Assembly: GCF_916619195.1 (NCBI RefSeq) | Contig: NZ_CAKAKL010000014.1 | Location: 61,280-125,279 of the forward strand | DNA: 64,000 nucleotides | Direction: 5' to 3' | From: Inquilinus sp. Marseille-Q2685 | GTDB taxonomy: Bacteria > Pseudomonadota > Alphaproteobacteria > DSM-16000 > Inquilinaceae | Shown here: positions 44,755-52,528 of the stretch, piece by piece | Numbering within the stretch: the stretch's first letter is position 1 | Layout of the letters: each line of letters begins with the position of its first letter | Program-made: the position numbers and the translations under genes | Notes under the pieces: model-generated | Database searches by the model: none | What the model was told of the DNA's origin: nothing | The model's input: only the letters and a program-made list of their open reading frames with translations

Positions 44755-45783
44755 TCAGCGGATCGGCAGCGGGTACTGCAGCCCGCCGTTGTTCCACAGG
44801 GCGTTCAGGCCGCGCTGGAGCTTGAGGGCGGAATCCTTGCCCACATTGCGGTCGAAGATCTCGCCGTAGTTGCCGACCTGCTTGATCGCGTCATAGGCCC
44901 AGGTCTCGGGCAGGCCGAGCGCCTTGCCCATGCCGGGGTCGGTGCCGAGCATGCGCCGGACGGTCGGGTCCTGGGAGTTCTTGAAGTCGTCGATGTTCTT
45001 GCTGGTGATGCCGCTCTCCTCCGCCTGGATCAGCGCGTTGAAGACCCAGCGGGTGACGTCGGCCCACTGCTCGTCGCCCTGGCGCACGGCGATAGCCAGC
45101 GGCTCCTTCGAGATCACCTCGGGCAGCAGCACGTAGTCGTCCGGGTTGGGCGCCTTGGCGACCCGGGTGCCGGCGAGGCTGGACAGGTCCGTGGTGTAGG
45201 CGTCGCAGCGGCCGGAGAAGAAGGCGGCCTCGATGTCTTCGAGACGCTCGATCACGACCGGCGTGAAGTCCAGCTTGTTCGCCCGGAACCAATCGGCCAG
45301 GTTCAGCTCGGTGGTCGTGCCCGGCTGGACGCAGATCGAAGCGCCGTTCAGCTCCTTGGCGCTCTTGACGCCCAGCTTCGTCGGCACCAGGAAGCCGGTG
45401 CCGTCATAGAAGTTGATGGCGGTGAAGTTCAGGCCGAGCTCGGTGTCGCGGGTCAGCGAATAGGTGGTGTTGCGGGCCAGGACGTCCACTTCGCCCGACT
45501 GCAGCGCCGTGAAGCGGACCTGCGCGTTCAGCGGCGTGAACTTGATCTTGGTCGCGTCGCCGAAGATCGCCGCGGCGAAGGCGCGGCAGGTGTCGACGTC
45601 GAGACCGGTCCAGTTGCCCTGGCTGTCGGGCACCGACATGCCGGGCGCGCCGGTGTTGACGCCGCACTGCACGAAGCCCTTCTGCTTGATGGCATCGAGC
45701 ACGGCGCCGGCCTGTGCCGAGGCGGCAAAGCCCATCGCGGCCACGGCCGCAGCCCCCGCCGCGAGCAGAGTACGAACCTTCAT
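44755..45783 (-). CDS. aapJ: General L-amino acid-binding protein AapJ
   Basis: The product has 342 aa from the ATG at 45783, behind GGGGAGG; an open frame to 45864 is not needed. A Sec signal (MKVRTLLAAGAAAVAAMGFA..AQA) is followed by the family 3 binding-protein fold: GFVQCGVNTGAPGMSVPDSQ, GLDVDTCRAFAAAIFGD, LARNTTYSLTRDTELGLNF and VGNYGEIFDRNVG. It delivers L-amino acids to AapQM in the periplasm. First gene of the operon. Confidence 0.95.
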   Translation of the reverse strand: MKVRTLLAAGAAAVAAMGFAASAQAGAVLDAIKQKGFVQCGVNTGAPGMSVPDSQGNWTGLDVDTCRAFAAAIFGDATKIKFTPLNAQVRFTALQSGEVDVLARNTTYSLTRDTELGLNFTAINFYDGTGFLVPTKLGVKSAKELNGASICVQPGTTTELNLADWFRANKLDFTPVVIERLEDIEAAFFSGRCDAYTTDLSSLAGTRVAKAPNPDDYVLLPEVISKEPLAIAVRQGDEQWADVTRWVFNALIQAEESGITSKNIDDFKNSQDPTVRRMLGTDPGMGKALGLPETWAYDAIKQVGNYGEIFDRNVGKDSALKLQRGLNALWNNGGLQYPLPIR

Positions 45784-46090
45784 GAAACCTCCCCTTTTTG
45801 CCCCGGCCTTCGCCGGAGCGAAACCGCAAGTCGTCCCGACGAAGCGCCGCCGGGGGAGGGTCATTTAATGGAACATCCCCGACGAATGCACGGCTTTTTT
45901 GGTTTGGCGCCTCCGGCGAGCTGCTGGTGTATGGTATTTCAATCAAACGGCGACCGTTCCATGTGCTTTCCGAATAATCATCCGACCAATCCATGCGCAA
46001 CGGATTGGCGGTTCTTTCGGCAAGCGCCGCGTCGCGACCAGATGTATCGCGACAATCGGCAAGAATAGACCGGCGGTCGACTTCCTGCCG
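45784..46090. other. Promoter region of the aap operon; end of the nucleoside hydrolase gene
   Basis: These 307 bases have no supported gene. A stretch from ~45870 to 46010 is AT-richer and must contain the aapJ promoter on the minus strand. I looked for a sigma-54 -24/-12 pair (GG-N10-GC) in good context and did not find a convincing one. Confidence 0.4.
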
Positions 46091-47032
46091 TCAGCGCAGC
46101 AGCCCGTCGAGGAAGCCGCCGACCACGCGGTCGCGGTCGATCCGGGTCGCCACCCGGACGGCGGGCCGCCCCGCCGCCGCCTGCTCCTCGGGGACACCGC
46201 GCCGGTCGGCCAGGGTCATGCCGCGGGTCAGGTCGCCGCTGAGCTCGACCCGGACCGGCCACTCGGCATAGTCGGCGAGGCCGGGGTCGAGCAGCAGCAT
46301 CGCCGCCGCCGGGTCGTGCAGGGCGCAGCCGCGGATGCCGTAGCGGGCGTGATAGAAGCCGACATAGTGCTGCAGGATGGAGCAGGCGAAGCGCCCGCGC
46401 GGCCGGGAATCTGCCTCGATCCGCGCCAGCTCCGCCTCGCCCAGCCAGGCGGTCATGGTGACGTCGAGCCCGACCAGCGTGACCGGCCACGACGCGGCGA
46501 ACACCGCCTCCGCCGCCTCCGGGTCGTGGAAGATGTTGGCCTCGGCCGCGGCGGTGATGTTGCCCGGCACGGTCACCGCCCCGCCCATCACCACCACCCG
46601 CTCGACCAGCCGCGGCAGCTCCGGCTCGAGATGCAGCGCCAGCGCCAGATTGGTCAGCGGCCCGGTGGCCAGGATGGCGTGGGCGCCCGGCTCGGCCCGG
46701 GCCAGACGGACCAGCTGCTCGGCCGCGGTCTCGGGTGCGAATGGCCGCAGCGGCGCCTGCGGGCCGTGACCGCCGAGCCCGTCGTCGCCGTGGACATGGC
46801 CGCTGATGCTGACCGGCTGGGCCAACGGCGCCTCGGCCCCGACCGCGACCGGGACATGGCCGAGCCCGACCAGGTCGAAGACATGCTGGGCGTTGGCGGC
46901 GGCGACGTCGGCATGGGCGTTGCCGTGCACGCTGCCGAGGGCGGCGATCTCCACCCCCGGCCGGTCGGCCAGCCACAGGATGGCGAGCGCGTCGTCGATG
47001 CCGACGTCGCAGTCGAGGATGATCTTCGGCAT
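46091..47032 (-). CDS. Inosine-uridine-preferring nucleoside hydrolase family protein
   Basis: The product has 313 aa from the ATG at 47032, with AAGGA upstream. The N-terminal calcium-binding aspartate cluster reads ILDCDVGIDDALAILW (family pattern DxDxGxDD); ILATGPLTNLALAL, VVVMGGAVTVPGNITAAAEA (contains the Asn/Glu ribose site) and LHDPAAAMLLLDP also match. It hydrolyses ribonucleosides to base and ribose. It is a single gene. Confidence 0.9.
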   Translation of the reverse strand: MPKIILDCDVGIDDALAILWLADRPGVEIAALGSVHGNAHADVAAANAQHVFDLVGLGHVPVAVGAEAPLAQPVSISGHVHGDDGLGGHGPQAPLRPFAPETAAEQLVRLARAEPGAHAILATGPLTNLALALHLEPELPRLVERVVVMGGAVTVPGNITAAAEANIFHDPEAAEAVFAASWPVTLVGLDVTMTAWLGEAELARIEADSRPRGRFACSILQHYVGFYHARYGIRGCALHDPAAAMLLLDPGLADYAEWPVRVELSGDLTRGMTLADRRGVPEEQAAAGRPAVRVATRIDRDRVVGGFLDGLLR

Positions 47033-47161
47033 CGGCAGGGTCCTTTCGTGTCGGCCGGCCCGACCATAGCGCGGCCGGGCGCGGCGCAAAACGCCGCTGG
47101 ATGCGGGGGCATGCTCCGTGCCACTCTCCCCGCCCCTGCCCCGCCGGACGCGCTGGAGACG

Positions 47162-47359
47162 ATGCCGACGCCGCAAGCCCATCCCTGGCTCGAACCCCTC
47201 TGGGTCCGGCTGCTGATCGTCGTCTTCCTGATCGCCGCCCTGGCGGCGGAGTATCTGTGGCTGGGCGACCGGCTGTGGCTGTTCCTCTGGGGCGCGGCCC
47301 TGGTCTACGCGGTCTGGGACTTCTTCCTGCGCGGGGTCTACGGCAAGCCGAAGGAGTGA
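47162..47359 (+). CDS. Small hypothetical membrane protein
   Basis: The product has 65 aa from the ATG at 47162 (GGAG 4 bases upstream); an in-frame ATG at 47111 would add 17 residues. It has two hydrophobic segments separated by LWLGDRLWLF and ends in a basic tail (LRGVYGKPKE). The codon pattern and strong hydrophobicity favour a real gene. I do not recognise a family. It lies between two minus-strand genes. Confidence 0.55.
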   Translation: MPTPQAHPWLEPLWVRLLIVVFLIAALAAEYLWLGDRLWLFLWGAALVYAVWDFFLRGVYGKPKE

Positions 47360-47374
47360 CGGCCAGACCGCGGG

Positions 47375-49114
47375 TCAGGCGCCGGCGCGCACCGGAAACT
47401 CGTCCAGCCTGTCGTCCAGGACGGCGATCGCGCGGGTGATCATCTCGACCGTGCGGACATAGAACACGGGGTTGATCCGCTCGAAATCGTCGGTCGGGCG
47501 ATGGTAGTCGGCGTGCTCCTCGCCCCCGAACATGACGAAGGGGATGCCCGCTTTGTGGAACGGCGCGTGGTCGGAGCGCAGGGTCCAGTCCTCGTCCTTC
47601 GGCTCCGGCGCATCATGGCCGAACATGATCTTCGGCGCCCCGGCCTTGCCGGAGAGCGGCTCGAGCCAGGGCCGCAGGAACGGATAATGCCAGGTGCCGA
47701 GGACGCTGACCTCGTTGCGGCTGCTGCGGCTGATCATGTCCATGTTGATCTCCACCCCCATGGCGGAGAGCGGGACCGGCGGCGCGCGGACGAAGCCTTC
47801 GCTGCCAATCATGCCCAGCTCCTCGCCCGAGAAGGCGGCGAAGATCACCGGATGCCGGGTCGGGTGCTTGCCGAGATGGTCGGCCAGGGCCAGCAGCGCG
47901 GCGGTGCCCGATGCGTTGTCGTCCGCCCCGTTGTAGATGCGGCCGCCGCGGGTGCCGAGATGGTCGTAATGCGCCGAGACGACAATGTAGCGCTGCTCCT
48001 GGCCGATGCCCGGCAGGTCGGGCATGACGATGTGGCCGTCTTCGACTCGCACCCCGTCCGGGAAGCCGCCATAGGGCTGGAACAGGTCCGGGTAGCTCTC
48101 ATTGCCGCCGAGGCCCAGGCCGGCGGCGATGTTCAGCGACATCTGGTGCCCGCCATGCGGGATGCAGCGCGCCGGCGACCAGCCGAGCTGCGCCAGCACC
48201 TCGAGGGTGCGCAGATACTCCACCAGCCCGTAGGACAGGGCGCAGTCGAACTGCAGCCAGTCGCGGTCCGGCCGCATCCCGCCATAGCGCAGCAGGTTCC
48301 GCGCGTCCTGGTGCGAGAACAGGTTCTCGCCGGTCGCCATCGGGCCCGGATAGAACTCCGCCAGCGCCGCCTGCAGCGCGTAGTCCAGCGGGTCCCCGGC
48401 CTCCTCGTACCAGAACAGCGGATAGTCCCGCAGCATCCTGGCGTAGGCGATCGCGGTCTCGAGGTCGAAGCGGCCATTGGCGTCGACCGCCAGCTGCGCC
48501 TGGCCGCCGATCTCCGCCAGCACCGCCTCGATCCGGCCGCGATCCTCGTCGATCGGGGCGCCGCCGATCTTCATCTTCACGACGGTGTAGCCGCGGTCGA
48601 GATAGCCGCGCATCTCCGCCCGCAGCGCCGCATTGTCCTTGCCGGGGTAGTAGTAGCCGCCCGCGGCATAGACGAAGACGCGGGGGTTCGCCTCGCGCCC
48701 CTTGCGCTGCGCCAGCAGCCGGAACAGCGGCTGGCCGGCGATCTTGGCGACGGCGTCCCACACCGCCATGTCGATGGTGCCGACGGCGACCGAGCGCTCT
48801 CCGTGCCCGCCCGGCTTCTCGTTCGCCATCATCGCCGCCCAGATCCGGTGCGGGTCGAGGTTCTCGCCGGCATCGTCGAGCAGGCTCGCCGGCTCCGCCG
48901 CCAGGATGCGGTCGCGGAACCGCTCGCGGATCAGCCCGCCCTGGCCGTAGCGCCCGTTCGAGTTGAAGCCGTAGCCGACGACCCGGCGGCCGTCGCGCAC
49001 CACGTCGGTCACCACGGCCACCAGGCTCGTCGTCATCTTGGAGAAGTCGATATAGGCATTGCGGATCGGGGAGGCGATCGGCTTGGTGACCTCGACGACG
49101 TCGACGATGCGCAT
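47375..49114 (-). CDS. Chimeric D-tartrate dehydratase-like enolase-superfamily protein fused to M28 peptidase domain
   Basis: The product has 579 aa. Residues 1 to ~372 match D(-)-tartrate dehydratase of the enolase superfamily: TKPIASPIRNAYIDFSKMTT, KMKIGG, DANGRF, WYEEAGDP, TGENLF and PHGGHQ, i.e. the acid/base Lys, three metal ligands and His. At PDLPGIG the sequence switches in frame to an M28 metallopeptidase: VVSAHYDHLG, NGADDNASGTAA, FSGEELG, NMDMI and YHRPTDD, with all zinc ligands. Native dehydratases end shortly after PDLPGIG, and M28 enzymes normally have a signal peptide and ~100 more N-terminal residues, both missing here. It looks like a deletion fusion of two genes (or an assembly join). 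Confidence 0.8.
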   Translation of the reverse strand: MRIVDVVEVTKPIASPIRNAYIDFSKMTTSLVAVVTDVVRDGRRVVGYGFNSNGRYGQGGLIRERFRDRILAAEPASLLDDAGENLDPHRIWAAMMANEKPGGHGERSVAVGTIDMAVWDAVAKIAGQPLFRLLAQRKGREANPRVFVYAAGGYYYPGKDNAALRAEMRGYLDRGYTVVKMKIGGAPIDEDRGRIEAVLAEIGGQAQLAVDANGRFDLETAIAYARMLRDYPLFWYEEAGDPLDYALQAALAEFYPGPMATGENLFSHQDARNLLRYGGMRPDRDWLQFDCALSYGLVEYLRTLEVLAQLGWSPARCIPHGGHQMSLNIAAGLGLGGNESYPDLFQPYGGFPDGVRVEDGHIVMPDLPGIGQEQRYIVVSAHYDHLGTRGGRIYNGADDNASGTAALLALADHLGKHPTRHPVIFAAFSGEELGMIGSEGFVRAPPVPLSAMGVEINMDMISRSSRNEVSVLGTWHYPFLRPWLEPLSGKAGAPKIMFGHDAPEPKDEDWTLRSDHAPFHKAGIPFVMFGGEEHADYHRPTDDFERINPVFYVRTVEMITRAIAVLDDRLDEFPVRAGA

Positions 49115-49167
49115 GCTGGCTTGCCCGTGGTTTCGTGCGGAAGACGCCCGGCTGTTCCGCCCCGGCG

Positions 49168-49779
49168 TCAGCCCCGATTCCTAGCAACCATCGCGGCGAT
49201 GGTCTCGGCCAATTCCGCCTGCGCCTCCGCAGCGGTGAGGTCGCCACCGGCCGCGGCGGCGGACAGGGCTTCGGCGGCGCCGAGCATCGCCCAGAGGCCG
49301 GCGGGGGCGATGGCACCGGATGGGGCGAAGGGCGCGAGGGCGGCGCGGCAGGTCTCGCGGAACACCGCGTCGCATTCGCGCTTGACCTTCTCCAGCTCCG
49401 GCGAGCTGGTCAGGGCCGCGACCACGCCCGGGATCTCGCGGCCCTGGGCCAGCACGCAGTCGAGATAGGCGGAGGCGATCACCGCCGCCCGCCCGGCCAG
49501 GGTCGGCTCGCCGGTGCGCAGCGCGGCCTGCAGCAGGGCCGTCTGGCGGTCGTCGAACTCCCGGTACAGCGCGATCAGCAGCCCGGTGCGCGTGCCGAAA
49601 TGGTCGTAGACCACCGGCTTGGTGATGCCCGCCTGATCGGCCAGCCGGCCGAGGGTCAGGGCGTCCGTCCCCTCCTCCCGCACCAGGCGCCAGGCGACGT
49701 CCATGAGCTGTCGGTGCCGCTCCTCCCGCGACAGGCGGCGGCGCGGCGACCGGGAGTCTCTCACAGGGGTGCTTGACAT
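49168..49779 (-). CDS. TetR/AcrR family regulator
   Basis: The product has 203 aa from the ATG at 49779. The HTH reads GTDALTLGRLADQAGITKPV with VYDHFGTRTGLL following; the C-terminal domain is a TetR ligand pocket of no recognised subtype. It is divergent from a flavodoxin-like quinone reductase, and the 78-base gap holds a 35-bp palindrome (49782-49816). It probably represses that reductase and itself. Confidence 0.85.
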   Translation of the reverse strand: MSSTPVRDSRSPRRRLSREERHRQLMDVAWRLVREEGTDALTLGRLADQAGITKPVVYDHFGTRTGLLIALYREFDDRQTALLQAALRTGEPTLAGRAAVIASAYLDCVLAQGREIPGVVAALTSSPELEKVKRECDAVFRETCRAALAPFAPSGAIAPAGLWAMLGAAEALSAAAAGGDLTAAEAQAELAETIAAMVARNRG

Positions 49780-49781
49780 GC

Positions 49782-49816
49782 TTATATACCAAACGTAAGT
49801 TACGAAAAGTATATAA
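49782..49816. promoter_or_regulatory. Nested 35-bp palindromic operator between tetR and reductase
   Basis: The core CGTAAGTTACG (49794-49804) is a perfect palindrome centred at 49799. Outer arms TTATATAC (49782-49789) and GTATATAA (49809-49816) are also exact inverse copies at the same distance from the centre. The outer arms resemble -10 boxes of the two divergent promoters. One bound repressor dimer pair would block both. Confidence 0.6.
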
Positions 49817-49857
49817 AACTTCGTCCGTCCCCGCAATCACCAGCAGGAGCTGCCGGC

Positions 49858-50463
49858 ATGCACGCGCTCGTCGTCGTCGCGCATCCCGATCCCACATCGC
49901 TGACCCACGCCGTGGCCGCCCGCCTCGCCGAGGGCGTGTCCCTGGCCGGCCATTCCGCCGAGATCGCCGACCTGATGGCGGAAGGCTTCGACCCGCGCTT
50001 CACGGCAAACGACCACGCCGTCCATCTCAAGCAGGCGGCGCCCTCCGCCGACGTGCTCGCCGAGCAGGCGCGGATCGACCGCGCCGATGCGCTGGTGCTG
50101 GTCTATCCGGTGTACTGGTGGTCGATGCCGGGGCTGCTCAAGGGCTGGATCGACCGGGTGTTCTCGAATGGCTGGGCCTATGACGAGATCCCCGGCGGCG
50201 CGCTGGAGAAGAAGCTGGGCCATCTGCCGGTCCATCTCGTCGGTCTCGGCGGCGCCGGCCGGCGGACCTATGAGCGGCACGGCTATTCCGGCGCCATGAA
50301 GACGCAGATCGACCACGGCATCTTCGATTTCTGCGGCGCCCCCGTCGTCACCTCGGAGCTGCTGCTGCCCCCGGACACGCAGGATATGGGCGTGCATCTC
50401 GATGCCGCCCGCGCCATCGGCGGCAGGCTGTTTCGGGCGGCCGAACAGGGCGAGGCCGCCTGA
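49858..50463 (+). CDS. Flavodoxin-fold NAD(P)H quinone oxidoreductase
   Basis: The product has 201 aa from the ATG at 49858 after AGGAG. HALVVVAHPDPTSLTHAVAA, LVLVYPVYWWSMPGLLKGWI with DRVF, and GLGGAGRRTYERHGY are typical of the Flavodoxin_2 (KefF/MdaB/NQO-like) family, which reduces quinones or nitro compounds with FMN or FAD. Divergent TetR control suggests induction by a toxic electrophile or quinone. Confidence 0.88.
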   Translation: MHALVVVAHPDPTSLTHAVAARLAEGVSLAGHSAEIADLMAEGFDPRFTANDHAVHLKQAAPSADVLAEQARIDRADALVLVYPVYWWSMPGLLKGWIDRVFSNGWAYDEIPGGALEKKLGHLPVHLVGLGGAGRRTYERHGYSGAMKTQIDHGIFDFCGAPVVTSELLLPPDTQDMGVHLDAARAIGGRLFRAAEQGEAA

Positions 50464-50473
50464 CGCCCGCCCG

Positions 50474-51409
50474 TCAGCGCAGGCCCATGAGCAGCGCCCC
50501 GATCCGGCGCCCGGCGGCGGTGAGCTGGGCGCGGCTGACCAGCTGGGCCTGTTCGACATAGTCGCCCGGGAGAACGGGGGCGGAGCCGGGCGAGGTGCCC
50601 AGCTTCAGCCTTCCGCCCTGGTAGACGACGTCATAGGCGAGCTCGCGGCTGTGGGCCACCCAGCGGGCGAAGGCGGTCTCCGGGTCCGGCGACAGCGTCT
50701 CCGTATCGGGCGGAGGGCCCTGCTCCAGCTCGACCTCGACCGCTCCCGACTGGGCCAGGGCGAGCTCGCCCGGATGGCCCGCGGCGTCCCAGAACCGCCC
50801 GAGACGCTCGGGAGCCGCATCCGGTGAGGCGCGGATCCAGGCCCACTGTCCGCCGGCGTCGGTGATCGGGAACCGCCATGACATCCACAGCGCCGTGTGC
50901 AGCGGCTGGTGCATGTCGCCGACGATATGCATCACCCAGCAGAGCGCGACGGCCCGGGCCGCGTCCGAGGCGGCGGCATCGTGCGCGATCGCGAGATTGT
51001 GCCCGAACGCCCACTGGGCGCTGCCGAAGGCGATGGGAAGCAGGCGGCGCATCGAGGACACGATCCGCGGGCTGTAGTGCCAGCTCGGGTGATCGTAGGG
51101 GGTGCGCCTCACGGCATCCGGCCAGATCGCCATCAGCTCGAACATCCGGCGCTCGCCGACGCGGCCGGTCAGGCCGCCGAGCTGGGCGTCGAAGCGGGCC
51201 CGGTCCGGATGCGCCTGCATCAGCCGGAGAACGGCGGCGATCGCCTCCGGGTCGTGCTGCTCCAGGATGTCGTAGGCCAGCGCCGCGGTGGCCACATGGC
51301 CCTCGCGGAACCACGCCGAGGCCTGGTGCGGCGTGAGCAGCGCCAGCATCAGCACAGCGCCGAGCCCGGCCGGCCTCCAGCGCTTGAGATGGACAGCAAG
51401 AGCTCGCAT
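50474..51409 (-). CDS. S1/P1-type zinc nuclease, secreted
   Basis: The product has 311 aa from the ATG at 51409, 8 bases after GGAGG. A Sec signal (LGAVLMLALLTPHQASA) exposes an N-terminal Trp in WFREGHVATAALAYDIL, where Trp and His are zinc ligands of the family. SWHYSP, and CWVMHIVGDMHQPLHTALW supply further ligands. Such enzymes degrade single-stranded DNA and RNA and remove 3'-phosphates. It converges on the quinone reductase with a 10-base gap. Confidence 0.85.
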   Translation of the reverse strand: MRALAVHLKRWRPAGLGAVLMLALLTPHQASAWFREGHVATAALAYDILEQHDPEAIAAVLRLMQAHPDRARFDAQLGGLTGRVGERRMFELMAIWPDAVRRTPYDHPSWHYSPRIVSSMRRLLPIAFGSAQWAFGHNLAIAHDAAASDAARAVALCWVMHIVGDMHQPLHTALWMSWRFPITDAGGQWAWIRASPDAAPERLGRFWDAAGHPGELALAQSGAVEVELEQGPPPDTETLSPDPETAFARWVAHSRELAYDVVYQGGRLKLGTSPGSAPVLPGDYVEQAQLVSRAQLTAAGRRIGALLMGLR

Positions 51410-51581
51410 CTGGGCACCTCCGGAAGCGTCGTTCCGCCGGCCCGAGCCATGTTGATGGAGAACAGGGCCGGCGTCACTGCGGCGCAGGACCGCTGCCCGG
51501 ATTGAGCGGCAAGAACCGGAGTGAGGCCGCCGATGCCCTCCGCCATCCTCCGCCGCCTGGAACAATGGAAGGAGAGAGGAC

Positions 51582-52346
51582 ATGGGCGCATTGGCGGGCA
51601 AGGTGGCGATCGTCGCCGGGGCCAGCTCCGGCATCGGCCGGGCCGCGGCGGTGCTGTTCGCGCGCGAGGGCGCGGCCGTGGTGGCCGGGGCGCGGCGGCA
51701 GGCGGAGCTGGACACGCTGGCCAGGGAGATCGCGGCGGCCGGCGGCCGGGCCGCGGCGCTGGCCGGCGACGTCACCGACGAGGCCTACGCCCCGGCGCTG
51801 GTGGCGCTGGCGGAGGAGCGCTTCGGCGGCCTCGACATCGCCTTCAACACCGCCGGCATGGTCGGGCCGATGGCGCCGACGCCGGAGGTGTCGCCCGCGG
51901 ACTGGCGGCAGACGGTCGAGACCAACCTGACCAGCGGCTTCCTGGCCGCTCGGCACCAGATCCCGGCGATGCTGCGGCGCGGCGGCGGGTCGCTGATCTT
52001 CACCTCGACTTTCGTCGGCTACACCGTCGGCTTCCCGGGCGTGGCCGCCTATGCCGCCAGCAAGGCGGGGCTGGTCGGGCTGGTGCAGGCGCTGGCGGTC
52101 GAGTTCGGCGGCCGGGGCGTCCGCGTCAACGCGCTGCTGCCGGGCGGCACCGAGACGGAGATGTACCGGCAGTTCGCCAAGACCCAGGCGGAGCGCGACT
52201 TCATCACCGGCCTGTACCCGATGAAGCGCCTGGCCAGCCCGGGGGAGATGGCGCGTTCGGCGCTCTACCTCGCCTCCGACGCCTCCAGCTTCACCACGGG
52301 AACAGCGCTGCTGGTCGATGGCGGAGTGTCGATCACCAGGACGTAG
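51582..52346 (+). CDS. Short-chain dehydrogenase/reductase
   Basis: The product has 254 aa. The cofactor motif is VAGASSGIGRAAAVLF; LAGDVTDE, FNTAGM, a catalytic Ser in LIFTSTFVG and the pair Y-x3-K in YAASKAG are present, followed by VNALLPGGTETEMY and LLVDGG. This is a classical SDR; the substrate is unknown. The ATG at 51582 follows GGAGAG. Confidence 0.9.
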   Translation: MGALAGKVAIVAGASSGIGRAAAVLFAREGAAVVAGARRQAELDTLAREIAAAGGRAAALAGDVTDEAYAPALVALAEERFGGLDIAFNTAGMVGPMAPTPEVSPADWRQTVETNLTSGFLAARHQIPAMLRRGGGSLIFTSTFVGYTVGFPGVAAYAASKAGLVGLVQALAVEFGGRGVRVNALLPGGTETEMYRQFAKTQAERDFITGLYPMKRLASPGEMARSALYLASDASSFTTGTALLVDGGVSITRT

Positions 52347-52369
52347 GCCGCGGCGCGTTCTTCTGTGTT

Positions 52370-52499
52370 GCCTCTCCCGCTTGCGGGAGAGGTCGGAGAC
52401 GCGAAGCGGCTCCGGGTGAGGGGATTTTGTCGAGGCCGGGACCAGCTCTCACCCGGTCTCGCTGCGCGAGCCCGACCTCTCCCGCCAGGCGGGAGAGGC
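52370..52499. repeat. Long palindromic repeat, CCTCTCCCGC type
   Basis: The outer arms GCCTCTCCCGC and GCGGGAGAGGC enclose inner inverted blocks (GAGAGGTCGG / CCGACCTCTC and CGGGTGAG / CTCACCCG). It fills most of the gap between the convergent SDR and peptidase genes and differs in sequence from the GTCAT...ATGAC class. Confidence 0.7.
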
Positions 52500-52528
52500 A
52501 AACCAAAAGCGGGCTGTCTGAGCCTGCC

